A program made the translations under genes and the position numbers. Positions 9,711 through 19,248 of a stretch of 21,159 bases of DNA are shown here, piece by piece. The first letter of the stretch is position 1; every line of letters begins with the position of its first letter. The notes beneath the pieces were generated by a model. It did no database searches. It was given only the letters and a program-made list of their open reading frames with translations, and had not been told where the DNA came from. Source of the stretch: Pelargonium nanum (lineage: Eukaryota; Streptophyta; Magnoliopsida; Geraniales; Geraniaceae); NCBI GenBank assembly GCA_036897485.1, contig JAYMTF010001819.1, positions 1 through 21,159 on the forward strand. Direction: 5' to 3'.

Positions 9711-10536
9711 TCATTTTCTTCCTGATTCAAGGACTTTAGTCACTGAAAGAGCATTGTGACAAACTTGCAAGAAATGATCATTTTTAGCTTTAAGCTCTTC
9801 TGCTTTTGGCTCATTCTTGAATTCATCTGCGCACGCATTTGCATCTACAATCGCAGCGTTGACCCAAGATTTGACGTCGTTATAGGCATTAGCCAACAAC
9901 GCCGCCATCGAATCATCAAGTTGCTCACCGGCGTCAAGGTAGTGGTCGGAGCAGTCGTCGAGGTACTGCTCCACCATTGGCTCGAGGTCGGGTTTCTTCA
10001 TTTCCTCTTTAATGTAAAGGTTCGTTTCTAACGCGACCTGCAAACACAAAATTAAATTTTTCTTAAAAAAATGGAAAATTACTTAAATATATTTTTAACA
10101 AGTGTGTCATTCTAAAGTTATGCACATAAATTAAAAATTTGTTATTGAAAATATTTAACTTTGTGAGCGTTTCAATTTCATCGCAATTTCTGCAGATGTT
10201 TCCATGGTGTTCTTTTAAATTAAAGAAACGTAACAATATAAAAAGATAACTCAATTAAAATTTGCTAAACGGATATGTTCCTACCTGTGACGCGTGCTGG
10301 AGAGCCTTCACCGCGAGATCTTTCATGTTTGCATTATGATTCTTTGGGTCCCCACCCAAGGCGGAGATGCAAAGGTCTTTGTAAGGTGAGAGACGACAAG
10401 CTTGCGCTACATTACTAGCTGAGTTTTGCGGCGCATTTGCTGGTGCCGCACCTGCGGGAGCATATGCGGGGCCAGTGGCATGCGCGTAAAAAAATAGGGC
10501 GGAGAAAGAGAATAATAACGTTGACAACAACTTCAT
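9711..10536 (-). CDS. PMEI/invertase-inhibitor family secreted protein
   Basis: Exon 1 is 10536-10285 and exon 2 is 10037-9711 on the minus strand, giving 192 aa. The 247 bp intron has GT-AG ends and is phase 0, between HASQ and VALE. The N-terminus is a signal peptide (MKLLSTLLFSFSALFFYAHA), followed by an Ala/Pro-rich stretch. The inhibitor domain follows with the four conserved cysteines in order: QAC...DLC in the first hairpin, LDDC and NAC later. The region around LDDCSDHYLDAGEQLDDSM and VNAAIVDANAC is typical of the fold. Members bind either pectin methylesterase or cell-wall/vacuolar invertase in a 1:1 complex. Sequence alone does not settle the target; the 'VKSWVNAA' block resembles invertase inhibitors somewhat more than classic PMEIs. 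It lies 857 bases from PME gene 2, convergent with it. Confidence 0.88.
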
Positions 10537-11463
10537 AGTTTTATTTTTTGTTGTTGTTTCTCTAGGGTTTCATGAAATTGTGATGAAATGAGATTGTAAT
10601 AAAAGAAAATTTGGGGAAAATTTTGGTTAATGGTAACCAATTACAAGAAAAATGGCCTGGAGAGGTTTGAATCAAAGTGGAAAGACAAAGAAAATGGTTG
10701 TCGAGAAATTTAAGGTTAGCCTCTTAATAGTTGAGTTGTAGATATCGGTCAACTAATGCGTATGATATTATTTGTCAAAATATATAGAAAAAAACAGTGG
10801 TACATGTTAATTTTTAAATGTGTTGTGTCATGTGTGTTAGTCGCCAACATAGGTTTAGTTGCTAAAATTTGATGTTTGTCTCATAAAACTTACCTCTTTG
10901 TTACAAAATAATTGTCTACTTTCTTTAAAAACAATTAATCCAAAACAATTGTTTATTATTTATTTTAATTAATTAGTGATTTCTATATTACCGATAATAT
11001 CCTTATGATCTTGAGACGTAACTCCCACGATCATTGGATCTCTAGCTAGCCACGACTGTGGCAACCCTCACTGCCGCATAGAGGGAAAGCCTCATACGCC
11101 CGTCTTAGGGGCCCACCAGCATTCTTCATATTAGTTGACACATCAATTCGTTTTAAAAAAAATGTTTTTTATACAAAATTTAGCATACATCACTTCTCTG
11201 AATTGTTTTAATTACTTGTGTTTAGAGCTCACGATTTAAACTCGCATATAAACACTCAAAACTCAATTTACAATCTCACTTGTTTGCGTAGTATAAAATA
11301 AAAACGATCACTTTATAAGTCAATTCACTATAAAAGAAAATTGCGAATTTGATCCAACGAAAAACAAAATAAAACAACTCATATAAATATATAATATCCT
11401 ACTTTATTTTATTATTTAAATTTTGTCACATTTAGGCGCCAATTTGGAAAACAAAAAAAAAAC
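10537..11463. other. Spacer and promoter region of the inhibitor gene, with a GC-richer block
   Basis: The minus-strand promoter of the inhibitor gene must lie here. A TATA-like tctatatatttt (minus strand, about 10776-10787) is 240 bases before its ATG, which would be a long leader; no closer TATA box is clear. A GC-richer block at about 11015-11125 stands out in otherwise AT-rich DNA. It has no reading frame and no pol III boxes that I can see. The remainder shows nothing. Confidence 0.4.
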
Positions 11464-12240
11464 TCATTCCTGGTTCATGTGTGTCCGTCTAAAATTGAAC
11501 GAAGGCATTTTGGACCGTTGCATCAATTTGGAGTGAAACCGAATCCGAGATTTCGGCTCGGGCGGTTCCGGACCCGAATCCTCCACCGATACGCCATCTT
11601 GCACCACCGAAACATCTGAAGTAGTAGAAGAAGAAGGAACCGAAACCTCCGATACAATCTCCGTATCGGCCGGTTCAGGCACCTCAACAACTGTTTCGAT
11701 ACGAATCGGACCGCCGTCCTGAACCGGCGCGCGACACAGAGGGCAATTCGAGTGAGACTCGAACCACGCGCCGATGCAATCCGCGTGAAACGTGTGGTTA
11801 CATTTGGGCAAAACGCGACCTTCCTCGTCGTTTTCGAAGTCCGATAAGCACACGGCGCATTCTAGCATCGGGCCGTGCGCGGCGGCGGAGTAGGTGAAGG
11901 TGGGGAGGGTTTTGAGGACGGAGGAGTCGAGACCTCGCGGCGGCGCTGCGGCGGCGGAGGAGGATGAGTCGGAGAGGCGGTGGCGCCGGTGGTGGTTCTG
12001 GCGACGTCGGCGGCGGAGGTGGCGGCGGAGGTGGCGGCGAGCGTAGGTGTGGAGGAAGGAGATGATGAGAACGGCGGCGACGAGGACGATGGCGGAGCAG
12101 AGCATGATCTTGCCGTTGAGGGCGTAGTTTTTGCCGGAAACGACATCGTTTTGTTCTTCTGATGTGATTACTGAGTCGTTTTCCATAGGATTTGAGTGTT
12201 TGGTAGAGAGTAGAGACAAAAGGTTTTGAGTGAGAGACAT
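11464..12240 (-). CDS. ATL-type RING-H2 E3 ubiquitin ligase
   Basis: A single-exon gene of 258 codons, as usual for ATLs. Residues about 45-66 form one transmembrane helix, followed by an Arg/His-rich basic stretch (68-88). The GLD motif typical of the ATL family lies at 103-105. The RING-H2 domain is canonical: C128, C131, C147, H149, H152, C155, C166, C169 with spacing C-x2-C-x15-C-x-H-x2-H-x2-C-x10-C-x2-C, and W159 for E2 contact. The acidic Ser/Thr/Pro-rich tail is probably disordered. The protein would sit in a membrane and transfer ubiquitin from an E2 to unknown substrates. The ATG at 12186 (M19, tATGG context) may be the true start: ATLs usually have a short N-terminus, and a TATA-like box lies only about 30 bases before the ATG at 12240. 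Strong GC bias in the basic and Ser/Ala stretch creates long open frames in other registers, which are shadows. Confidence 0.93.
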   Translation of the reverse strand: MSLTQNLLSLLSTKHSNPMENDSVITSEEQNDVVSGKNYALNGKIMLCSAIVLVAAVLIISFLHTYARRHLRRHLRRRRRQNHHRRHRLSDSSSSAAAAPPRGLDSSVLKTLPTFTYSAAAHGPMLECAVCLSDFENDEEGRVLPKCNHTFHADCIGAWFESHSNCPLCRAPVQDGGPIRIETVVEVPEPADTEIVSEVSVPSSSTTSDVSVVQDGVSVEDSGPEPPEPKSRIRFHSKLMQRSKMPSFNFRRTHMNQE

Positions 12241-12266
12241 GTGAGGGGTTTTGGGATGAGAGGTGG

Positions 12267-12276
12267 GGTTTTATGG
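12267..12276 (-). promoter_or_regulatory. TATA-like box of the ATL gene
   Basis: On the minus strand the sequence reads tccataaaac, about 27-36 bases before the ATG at 12240 and about 85 before the in-frame ATG at 12186. A start site about 30 bases downstream of it would fall at the upstream ATG, which favours translation from 12186. Confidence 0.4.
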
Positions 12277-12291
12277 ATGAGGAGAATAAGG

Positions 12292-12489
12292 TAGTTGAGG
12301 TGGCAAGTCGGGTTTCGAATGAGGTTGAAACCGTCCGACGCAAACTCGACCCGATGAGTTTGGGATCGTTTGAGTTGAGATTACATTTTACATGTGAAAT
12401 GCGTGAGTTTGTCTTACTTGAAGTGCATCTTCGAATATGTTTTATGTGATCTAAACTTGCAAAATTTTGGGTTCAAATTACCGCCTCTA
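12292..12489. mobile_element. hAT-like MITE copy in the ATL promoter
   Basis: The left end TAGTTGAGGTGGCAAGT and the inverted right end TAGAGGCGGTAATTTGAACCC match the ends of the MITE family at 7806 and 8953. The interior has the same 'gggtttcg', 'cgacccg' and 'ttacatgtgaaatg' style blocks. Flanks gaataagg and attggaac do not form a clear 8-base duplication, so this copy is decayed or the limits are off by a few bases. It begins about 50 bases upstream of the ATL ORF. Confidence 0.55.
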
Positions 12490-13490
12490 ATTGGAACACA
12501 ACTGAAAATTGGACCTTGAACTTGTTGACACATGAAACTTGATTCACATTATAATGATTTGGGCAATGTAAAATAAATAAATCGGTTTTTGTATCGTGTT
12601 TGATAAAGTCTCATTGAATTCACACATTGTGCACTAACAAAATTTCAGAATTCATAACTTGTGTCTCTTTTAGATTTGTTTTTTATTAGATTTCTGAATT
12701 TAAACCTGAAAAACTCGACATGTCGTGTCTTTATACTGACAACACCAAATAGTAAGGTATAATGAAGCGTGTGGATGAGAATCAAAATAATTAATAATAA
12801 GAATTTATTATGATAATAAAGACAACTTTATCAACTTAATTTCCAATGAACAAAAAAAAATACAGTGCAATGTATGATAGATGTAAATAAACTCTAAATG
12901 GTATAACAATAAATGTCTATTTTTTAAGATATGTTTATAATCATTTTACACACATTCTACTAAATTGTTAGTTTTTTTTTTTTTTTTTGAAGGAATTGTT
13001 AGTTTTCTTAGTTGAAAAGAAATATATTTTAGACTTATACTTATCCAATTATTTGTGTTAAAGTTAGAGTGTGTATAAATGGAGTGTATAAATTTAATTT
13101 TACTTACCTAAGTAATGTCTATTTATTGCACTATACGTTTGGTTCTTGTATCTATTTTATCATTTTTTTTAAATGAATTGTAAGTTAATTATGATTGTAT
13201 TTTTCTTTTATACTTACGAGAAAAACACATTTTTACTAGTTTATAGCATTTTGAGTGATTAATTTTAACGTTTAAATATGAACATTTTTAGTCACTTATT
13301 GCGATTAGGAAAATTAAAATTTTGACCGTTAAATTTTTTTGTTTACTTACAATTTTTTAAAATCGATCGTGAATAATTTATCTTTTGAATTAAAAAAAAA
13401 AACTTAATTATTAGCTAAAGCCTAAAACTACCAAAATTCCCAAATTAGCCCACTTTTGGAGTAAGTAGCATTAGAAAGTCAATTCTGAAA
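12490..13490. other. AT-rich spacer between the ATL and epoxide hydrolase genes
   Basis: No gene is visible. About 12500-12740 carries degenerate sequence like the MITE-related repeats at 18609 (for example 'ttggaccttgaacttgttgacac'). A poly(T) tract of about 17 bases sits at 12972-12988, flanked by a short direct repeat (attgttagtttt on both sides), which may mark a small insertion. The rest shows nothing. Confidence 0.45.
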
Positions 13491-13491
13491 T

Positions 13492-13560
13492 GGGCCAAAA
13501 ATGCGTCGGCCCATCTTAAATCCAAGCCCATTTTGAATGGGCTTAAATATATGTTACTAT
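13492..13560. promoter_or_regulatory. Cluster of site II (TGGGCY-type) motifs with a TATA-like end
   Basis: Within about 55 bases there are TGGGCC (13493), GGCCCA (13509), AGCCCA (about 13526) and TGGGCTT (13539), followed by a TATA-like taaatatatg. Another AGCCCA-type motif lies just upstream at about 13447. In plants such TCP-binding clusters are typical of promoters of ribosomal and organelle-related genes. No such gene follows: only the SINE at 13607 and, 1.25 kb on, the epoxide hydrolase, which has its own TATA box. It may be an orphan or captured promoter. Confidence 0.35.
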
Positions 13561-13606
13561 GAAAAAAGATTGTGTTTTATTTAGTAATGTGGTATCATAT
13601 GTACTT

Positions 13607-13755
13607 TTTTTTTATAATAAATATGAGCTACACAACAGGGGGTAGCTCTCCCCTTTTAACTCAAAACCCCACCCCACCCAACGCAATGAGATTTGAACCC
13701 ACGACCTCCTACGTGAAGATGTGTGTCATGACCATTGCGCCACCCCCTAGGGGGC
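13607..13755 (-). mobile_element. Complete tRNA-derived SINE with target-site duplication
   Basis: On the minus strand the 149-base element has a tRNA-like head: an A box (tggcgcaatgg) and, about 35 bases later, a B box (ggttcaaatct). The body 'ggggagagctaccccctgttgt' and an A-rich tail follow. The direct repeat TATGTACTT (13598-13606 and 13756-13764) flanks it exactly, as a target-site duplication should. Such SINEs are transcribed by RNA polymerase III and moved by LINE enzymes in trans. A decayed relative lies at 380-490. Confidence 0.85.
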
Positions 13756-13764
13756 TATGTACTT

Positions 13765-14640
13765 ATTCACTACAAAATTGAGGTCAATTTTCATATCTAT
13801 TACTGATTTATATCATTTAGTGATTGCTAAGAAAATTGTGTACAATTCAAAAACTCAAAACCTAAATAATAACCTAACCAATTCATAGATTAGACTAGCC
13901 CTCTATTGCGATTTGATATTTCTTTAGTAGCTTGGTTTAAAAGTTTAGGATTAACGCGTTAACTTAAAAAAATCCGTACTCTATTTATATCATATTTATA
14001 TTATATTTTTTCAATTTGGAAGAAAGGAAAATTGAGCTAAACACAAATCATCTACTCTAATATGATATGATTAATAAGACAGTGAGAAGGTGGCAATGTG
14101 AGAAAGATACAAAAAATAGAAACAAGTAGTCACAATTAATCCAAAAAGACAACACATTGTTGAAAATGAAACTTTTGGAGGATTTTTTTTTATCCATAAG
14201 AAACAAACAAATCTATACATATACAAAGGGACATACATAATATATATAATACATTTACCTTGTTTTTTATTTTGACACCATACATTTACTTTGTTAGTTT
14301 GTAATGGTTCTTAAATTATGATTAAAACAAACTTATAGAATTCATCGATCAATATTATAAATTAAATCATTTTGTAACAAAATGTTCAACAAAGTTACAA
14401 GTGCATGTTGTTCAAAAAGACTACGAAAGCACCTAATAAGATTAAAGTGCGTATATATTTTTATCTAAAGTAATTCGCTAATGTCACACATAAAATGATT
14501 AATTTTTTGTTTATTTATTTCCATACATATTTTAAAAATATTATGAAAAGACATACTCTTAAAACAAATAATTGTTGGTCTCATGTTAAAAAAAATAATA
14601 ATTATTGGTCTCATAAAAGACACCACAATAATTATATCAT
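13765..14640. other. AT-rich spacer upstream of the epoxide hydrolase gene
   Basis: No coding or RNA gene is seen. The sequence is very AT-rich, with short A or T runs. It presumably includes the distal promoter of the epoxide hydrolase, but no specific element can be supported. Confidence 0.5.
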
Positions 14641-14645
14641 CATCC

Positions 14646-14709
14646 TTAATTAATTAATTAATTAATTTTATTTATTCATTGTATACACACACTCCACTTC
14701 CTATAAAAG
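14646..14709 (+). promoter_or_regulatory. Promoter of the epoxide hydrolase gene: (TTAA)n tract and TATA box
   Basis: A TTAA tetranucleotide run (about five copies, 14646-14667) is followed by a clear TATA box, tataaaag (14702-14709). A start site near 14735 would give a leader of about 75 bases before the ATG at 14809. It would also place the in-frame ATG at 14713 upstream of transcription, which supports the later start. Confidence 0.6.
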
Positions 14710-14808
14710 CCTATGCATCATCTTCATCGCCAACCTCACAGTTCTCTGTATTTTTCTTCACAAACACCAAAAAAAAGCTCAAAACCAGAGACTCACAGAG
14801 AACCAAAA

Positions 14809-17800
14809 ATGGAGAAAATCGAGCACACAACAGTATCCACAAACGGAATCAACATGCACGTAGCTTCAATCGGCACCGGTCCGGCGATCCTCTTCCTCCA
14901 CGGCTTCCCGGAGCTCTGGTACTCCTGGCGCCACCAGCTCCTCTCCCTCTCCTCCCTCGGCTACCGCGCAATCGCTCCCGATCTCCGCGGCTACGGCGAC
15001 TCCGACTCGCCGCCGGACGCCTCCTCCTACACCGCGTTCCACATCGTCGGCGATCTCGTCGGCCTCCTCGATGCGCTGAACTTGGACCAGGTGTTTCTCG
15101 TCGGCCATGACTGGGGAGCGATAATCGCGTGGAGTTTTTGCTTGTTGAGGCCTGACAGAATCAAGGCCTTGGTCAACACGAGCGTCGCGTTCATGCCTAG
15201 AAACCCTGCGAGGAAGACGATTGAAGGATTTAGGGCTGCTTTTGGCGACGATTTCTACATGTGCAGGTTTCAGGTAACGATCGATTTCCAGTTCTATTTT
15301 GATTTGCTTGTGAAATTGATTTCAATTTCTCTGATGTGTTGTGTTGATTTTCGAGAAATTTCAGTTATGTTCTGCTAATTGATTGTGTTGGAAATTGGAC
15401 ATCAGTTTATTTAGCTTGGAAATGTGGAATTATCACTGGTGCATTAGTCAACTTTCTGGTTGACTTTGAGACAAAAGTCCAAGTAGCGGTTGAATTTTCA
15501 AGTCCCAAACTATTTGTATTTGAGTTGATTGGTCATTTCATTTTTCTCGCTGAAAAACTGAAAGATTCATAACTTAGTAATTGCATGTCCGATTTGAAAA
15601 TCGGTTAGTAATTTTGTTTAAATATTTAGAAGGAACCGAAAATTTGACCAGTCAAAGTCCGTCAATGCAGGTCAAGGAACTACTACTTTGACTTTTAACT
15701 GAATGTTCAGTATCATTGTTAGAGTCTTAGACTATGAAAACTACAAATGATCACTATCTCTAATTTGATCCTAAGCAACACATCATTTTCTTAGTTGATA
15801 ACAATTAGCTTGTAATGTTAGCAGTTAAGTGTTTGATCCTGAGTGCTACCATATTTTCATAGTTGAGTTCAAGCACTTGTGCTTCGACTGTGTGCTAATG
15901 CATGTGATATGAGAGTTGAATCGGTCCTAATGTGATATAATGTTGATATGAATTGGAAAAATATAGGACCAAACCAGCATTAATGCTTGCTTTGTTCATG
16001 TTTCGGAACATGGTATGTGAACAATCTTACAAATGTCATAATGGTGATAATTGATAAATATTGAATACTGAACTATTGAACTCTGTTTGTTAGGTTTCGA
16101 AATATTTCGTTTAATAGCTACACCTAACTTTATTAATATTTCAATTCTGGCATTTGTTGTGTTCCTTCTCAGTCAAGTACAGTTCTTGTCATTGTTATTG
16201 CATTTATGTTCATCTTGATGAGTCAATGATTAGGGACCACTATGTTTTGATAAAGCAAAGAGACTTGAGGCCCACTTTTGGCATCACTGTTACTCAACTA
16301 ACTCATTTTGGTAGCTGAATGATTCGTATCTGGAATAGCTCTTTTGATTTTTTCGATTTTGTCCTTTGTTGCGTCATTCTCAGTAAATTACTTGTCTCGT
16401 TATTGCATTTATGTTAGGGACCACCGTGTTTTGAGAGAGCAAATAGGCTAGACTCCCAATTCTGGCATCACAGCTACTCAATGAACTTGTTTTGGTAGCT
16501 GAGTGATTCGAATCTGGAATGCATGGTCGATTCAAATACTGCATAATCTGAACTTCTTTATAGTTTTGGGCCAACAAATTTTCAACTCCTAGTGATAACT
16601 TGTAGTTGTTGCTGACTTGCTGCATTTGTAGTATTAAATAACTTGCATTTCTGTATAGCTTTCTTGACTTTTTCCTTGCATTTCGTTCTTAGTTTCCTTT
16701 TCTTAACAGTCGTTTTGGCTGCTCAGCATTTGTATATACACGGCAATATCAGCATAATTGCATATAGCCTAGCAAGTAAACCTTGAAAAATGGGCCATGG
16801 CCCGTTTTCCATTACTGGCTCTGCATGCCGGGTCCAGGTTGATGAACATGCAGACCCGAGTGGGCAATTTGGACCCACACCCACTGGCGCTCGAAACCGA
16901 CCCACATTTTTTAAGGTTTTGGGTCACACAATACAGATCAAATCGTTTTAGGGTTGAGTCAGTTAACCGACACAGTTTATACTATAACCCCGGTTTGAAA
17001 CCCACGAGTCGGGATCAGATCTGGCAACTTTCAACCTGAACCCGAAAAAACCTTACCCAAATCTGAATTGGCGGCTGTAATGCGGGTGTTTGGCCTTTGC
17101 TCGGATCGTGGTCCATTTGCTAGCTAGAGCTTGCAAAATAGGCCATAGCCTGCGAGCGTTTTTTGGCCCAGCACGTGGCCCGATGGGCTAGAGATACTTG
17201 AAGTATACCATTTCTTTAGAAAAAAGAGTTGATTGAAGTGAAAAGGTGAGTTACGTTAATTATCAAATGATCTTTAATAACCCCAGCTTTTAAATGTTGT
17301 AGGAACCTGGAGAGGCGGAAAAAGACTTCTCTAGTGTCGACACTGCAAAACTTCTTGCCGGATTTCTCTCCTTGTGTGAGCCAAGTCCACCCTGTATACC
17401 AAAAGAAATAGGATTTGCAGGGTTATTCAACAGTAACCCAATTCCCTTGGCACCTTGGCTTACCGAAGAAGATATCAATTACTACGCGAGCAAATTTAAC
17501 AAGACGGGATTCACCGGAGGATTGAACTACTATCGAGCAATGGACCTGTATGTTTCCTACAATAACTCATTACTATCCCATTTTCTTCGCAAGAATTAAG
17601 AACATGTTAATTAGTTGTCCGGTTTGGTCCAAAATTTCAGTTTCGAACCCAATCATGCACATCCTAAATGTCGGTATGTATCGTGCTAATTTCCCTTTAT
17701 GTCTCTTCTCGATTCAGAACTTGGGAGCTGATGGCACCGTGGACCGGCGTCCAAATCAAAGTGCCGGTCAAGTTTATTGTCGGAGACCTGGACTTAACAT

Positions 17801-17964
17801 ATAATTTCCCGCACGTCAAAGATTATCTACACAAAGGCGGCTTCAAAAAAGATGTGCCATTTTTGCAGGAGGTAGTTGTCATGGAAGGAGTTGGTCACTT
17901 TCTCAACGAAGAGAAAGCAGATGATCTCAGTGCCCACATCTACGACTTCATCAAGAAGTTTTGA
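14809..17964 (+). CDS. Soluble epoxide hydrolase (alpha/beta hydrolase)
   Basis: Predicted exons are 14809-15273, 17303-17547 and 17718-17964, giving 318 aa, the usual plant length. Introns of 2,029 and 170 bp are GT-AG, phase 0 and phase 2. The ATG at 14809 is in a strong context (caaaaATGG) and begins MEKIEHTTVSTNG as in relatives. Motifs: oxyanion-hole HGFPE (31-35), nucleophile D101 in GHDWGA, lid tyrosines Y150 (DDFYMCRFQ) and Y231 (LNYYRAMD), acid D262 in GDLDLTY, base H297 in EGVGHFLNEE. The enzyme opens epoxides of fatty acids to vicinal diols through an ester intermediate on D101, acting in cutin-monomer and oxylipin metabolism. There is no signal peptide; no clear C-terminal SKL-type peroxisomal signal (it ends IKKF), so a cytosolic place is likely. 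Exon 1 is markedly GC-rich compared with the introns. Nothing is broken. Confidence 0.95.
16154..16530. repeat. Tandem duplication inside intron 1 of the epoxide hydrolase gene
   Basis: About 16154-16337 and 16365-16520 align by eye in the same orientation. Shared blocks include 'cattctcagt', 'ttattgcatttatgtt', 'agggaccac', 'tgttttga', 'ggcatcac', 'tactcaa' and 'ttttggtagctga.tgattcg.atctggaat'. The first copy has a small insertion (catcttgatgagtcaatg). The offset is about 190-210 bases. This is a local duplication of intronic sequence with no coding content. Confidence 0.7.
16775..17215. mobile_element. Nested hAT-like MITE remnants in intron 1 of the epoxide hydrolase gene
   Basis: This GC-richer part of the intron has blocks like the MITE family: 'tagagcttgcaaaataggccat' near 17125, similar to the TAGAGCTTGCAATT end at 7806, and 'gggcaatttggaccc' near 16862 with 'gggtttgaaacccacgagtcggg' type blocks. 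A related stretch, 'ccttgaaaaatgggccatggcccg', lies at about 16781. Boundaries and target duplications could not be fixed, so this may be one composite or two nested elements. Confidence 0.45.
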
Positions 17965-17980
17965 TCGGCATTTATTGACT

Positions 17981-18520
17981 GTGCTTCGTTCGTGTCGACT
18001 CTAATCTGCAGTGATCTTGTCTGGCTCGTGAAAACTGCATCGGATTTGGTGGCATTAAGGTTTGTTTTCAATCGATCTTTCAGTTTGTACTTGTCCACAT
18101 AAATATTTATGGCTGTTTTTGCTGATCTTTAGTCGTGTCTTTTGCTTGTGACCCAAGAAAGTAGAATAAGTGGCATAGGAATTTGAAGAAGAAAAAAAAA
18201 GCTATTTGTCTCACATTTTGTAGTGTGATGTGGCATAGTGTATTTGTTAGTTTTGTGGGTTAAAACTAAATTTTAACGATTAATGACCCGACGTATATGA
18301 TATCACAACCCTCAGTTATCGATTACTCTTCGTTCGTGTTGACTTTAATCTGCGAACATCATGTCTGGTTCCGTAGGCTGTATCGGATTTGGTGGCAATA
18401 AGGTTTGTCTTCAACTTGAGATCTTTGTGGTGTTTTTCTGCCCTTTAGTTGTGTTGTTTTGCTTGTGACTAGCAATGAGAATAAACGCAAGTAAATAATA
18501 ACTCGACATATATGATATTA
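17981..18520. repeat. Tandem duplication of the epoxide hydrolase 3' flank
   Basis: About 17981-18170 and 18326-18485 align in the same orientation: 'cttcgttcgtgt.gact.taatctgc', 'gtctgg', 'ctg.atcggatttggtggca.taaggtttgt.ttcaa', 'gtgt.ttttgcttgtgac'. A following block (cgacgtatatgatatcac near 18291 against cgacatatatgatattac near 18504) is also repeated. The second copy lacks about 90 bases present in the first. Since the first copy starts 17 bases after the stop codon, the 3' UTR itself has been duplicated. Confidence 0.7.
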
Positions 18521-18608
18521 CTGCATTTTGGTTCGGGTCTTCAATTCCCATCTGGATCGAGTTGGGATCTGGTCCAATGAATCTAATTGCCATGGATATT
18601 TGGAACTG

Positions 18609-19045
18609 AGAGCTAACAATTTGGACTCAAATTTGTTGACACTCAAAACTTGACCTATATGCTTCTGTGGGTTCAAGTCAGGTTGGGTTGCATGAAGGAA
18701 ATTATTGATTGGATCATTTTACATGTAAAACAGAAATTCAAAACTCGCAACCAACATTTCTTGCATGCCAGGTTTAAGTTCGACATTTCTAATCTTAACC
18801 AGAAAAATTTAGCTCAACATTGACTCAAAAACCGAATTAACATCCCTATTTGAAGCTAAGAGGTAATAATTTGAACTCGAATTTGCTTGCTCGACTTTTA
18901 TAGTTTTGTTGGTTCAAGTCGTGTTGAATGTCATAGAGGAAACTAGTAATTGTATATGAAGAATCCACACCAATTTATACATGTAAAACTTGAAACTCAA
19001 CTAACAATTCAGAACCCGCCATCCAAATTTCGTGCATGCTAAATT
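18609..19045. repeat. Two tandem MITE-like copies
   Basis: About 18609-18800 and 18853-19035 align in the same orientation: 'aatttg.actc.aatttg.ttg', a 'gggttcaagtc.ggttg' block, 'atttatacatgtaaaac/attttacatgtaaaac', 'aactcgcaaccaacatttcttgcatgcc' against 'aacccgccatccaaatttcgtgcatgct'. The starts (agctaacaatttggac, gaggtaataatttgaac) resemble the ends of the hAT-like family at 7806 and 12292. Confidence 0.55.
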
Positions 19046-19248
19046 TGAGTTAAGGACATGTTCATTTCGAATAAGACGATTTTTATATACCCATAGTCAC
19101 ACTTGTCAATACTCTATATAAAACCAAATAAACAATTTAAAAATCAACCAATTAAAATATTAACTTCAATCTCACATTCTGAACTTTATAAGTAAAAAAA
19201 AAACAATTAATATTTCTTTAAAAACTGCATCAAAAGAAAATAAATATA

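Noticed and set aside
11798..12343. Overlapping frames across the ATL gene, including a 181-codon Arg/Pro-rich frame
   Set aside because: They arise from the GC-rich basic and Ser/Ala-coding stretch read in other registers. The RING frame has a full canonical metal-binding pattern and is the real one.
13681..13755. Possible functional tRNA gene on the minus strand
   Set aside because: A and B boxes are present, but the sequence does not fold into a clean cloverleaf by eye and continues into a SINE body with a tail and target duplication.
14713..14808. Upstream in-frame ATG giving 32 more residues to the epoxide hydrolase
   Set aside because: It lies only about 5 bases after the TATA box, probably upstream of the transcription start, and family members begin at the MEKIEH-type start.
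14679..15110. Arg/Pro-rich frame and antisense frame over exon 1 of the epoxide hydrolase
   Set aside because: They are shadows of a GC-rich exon. The hydrolase frame has all catalytic motifs.
15274..15378. Extension of the first hydrolase exon to the stop at 15378
   Set aside because: The conserved sequence breaks off exactly at a GT donor after RFQ and resumes with EPGEAE at 17303, as in the family.
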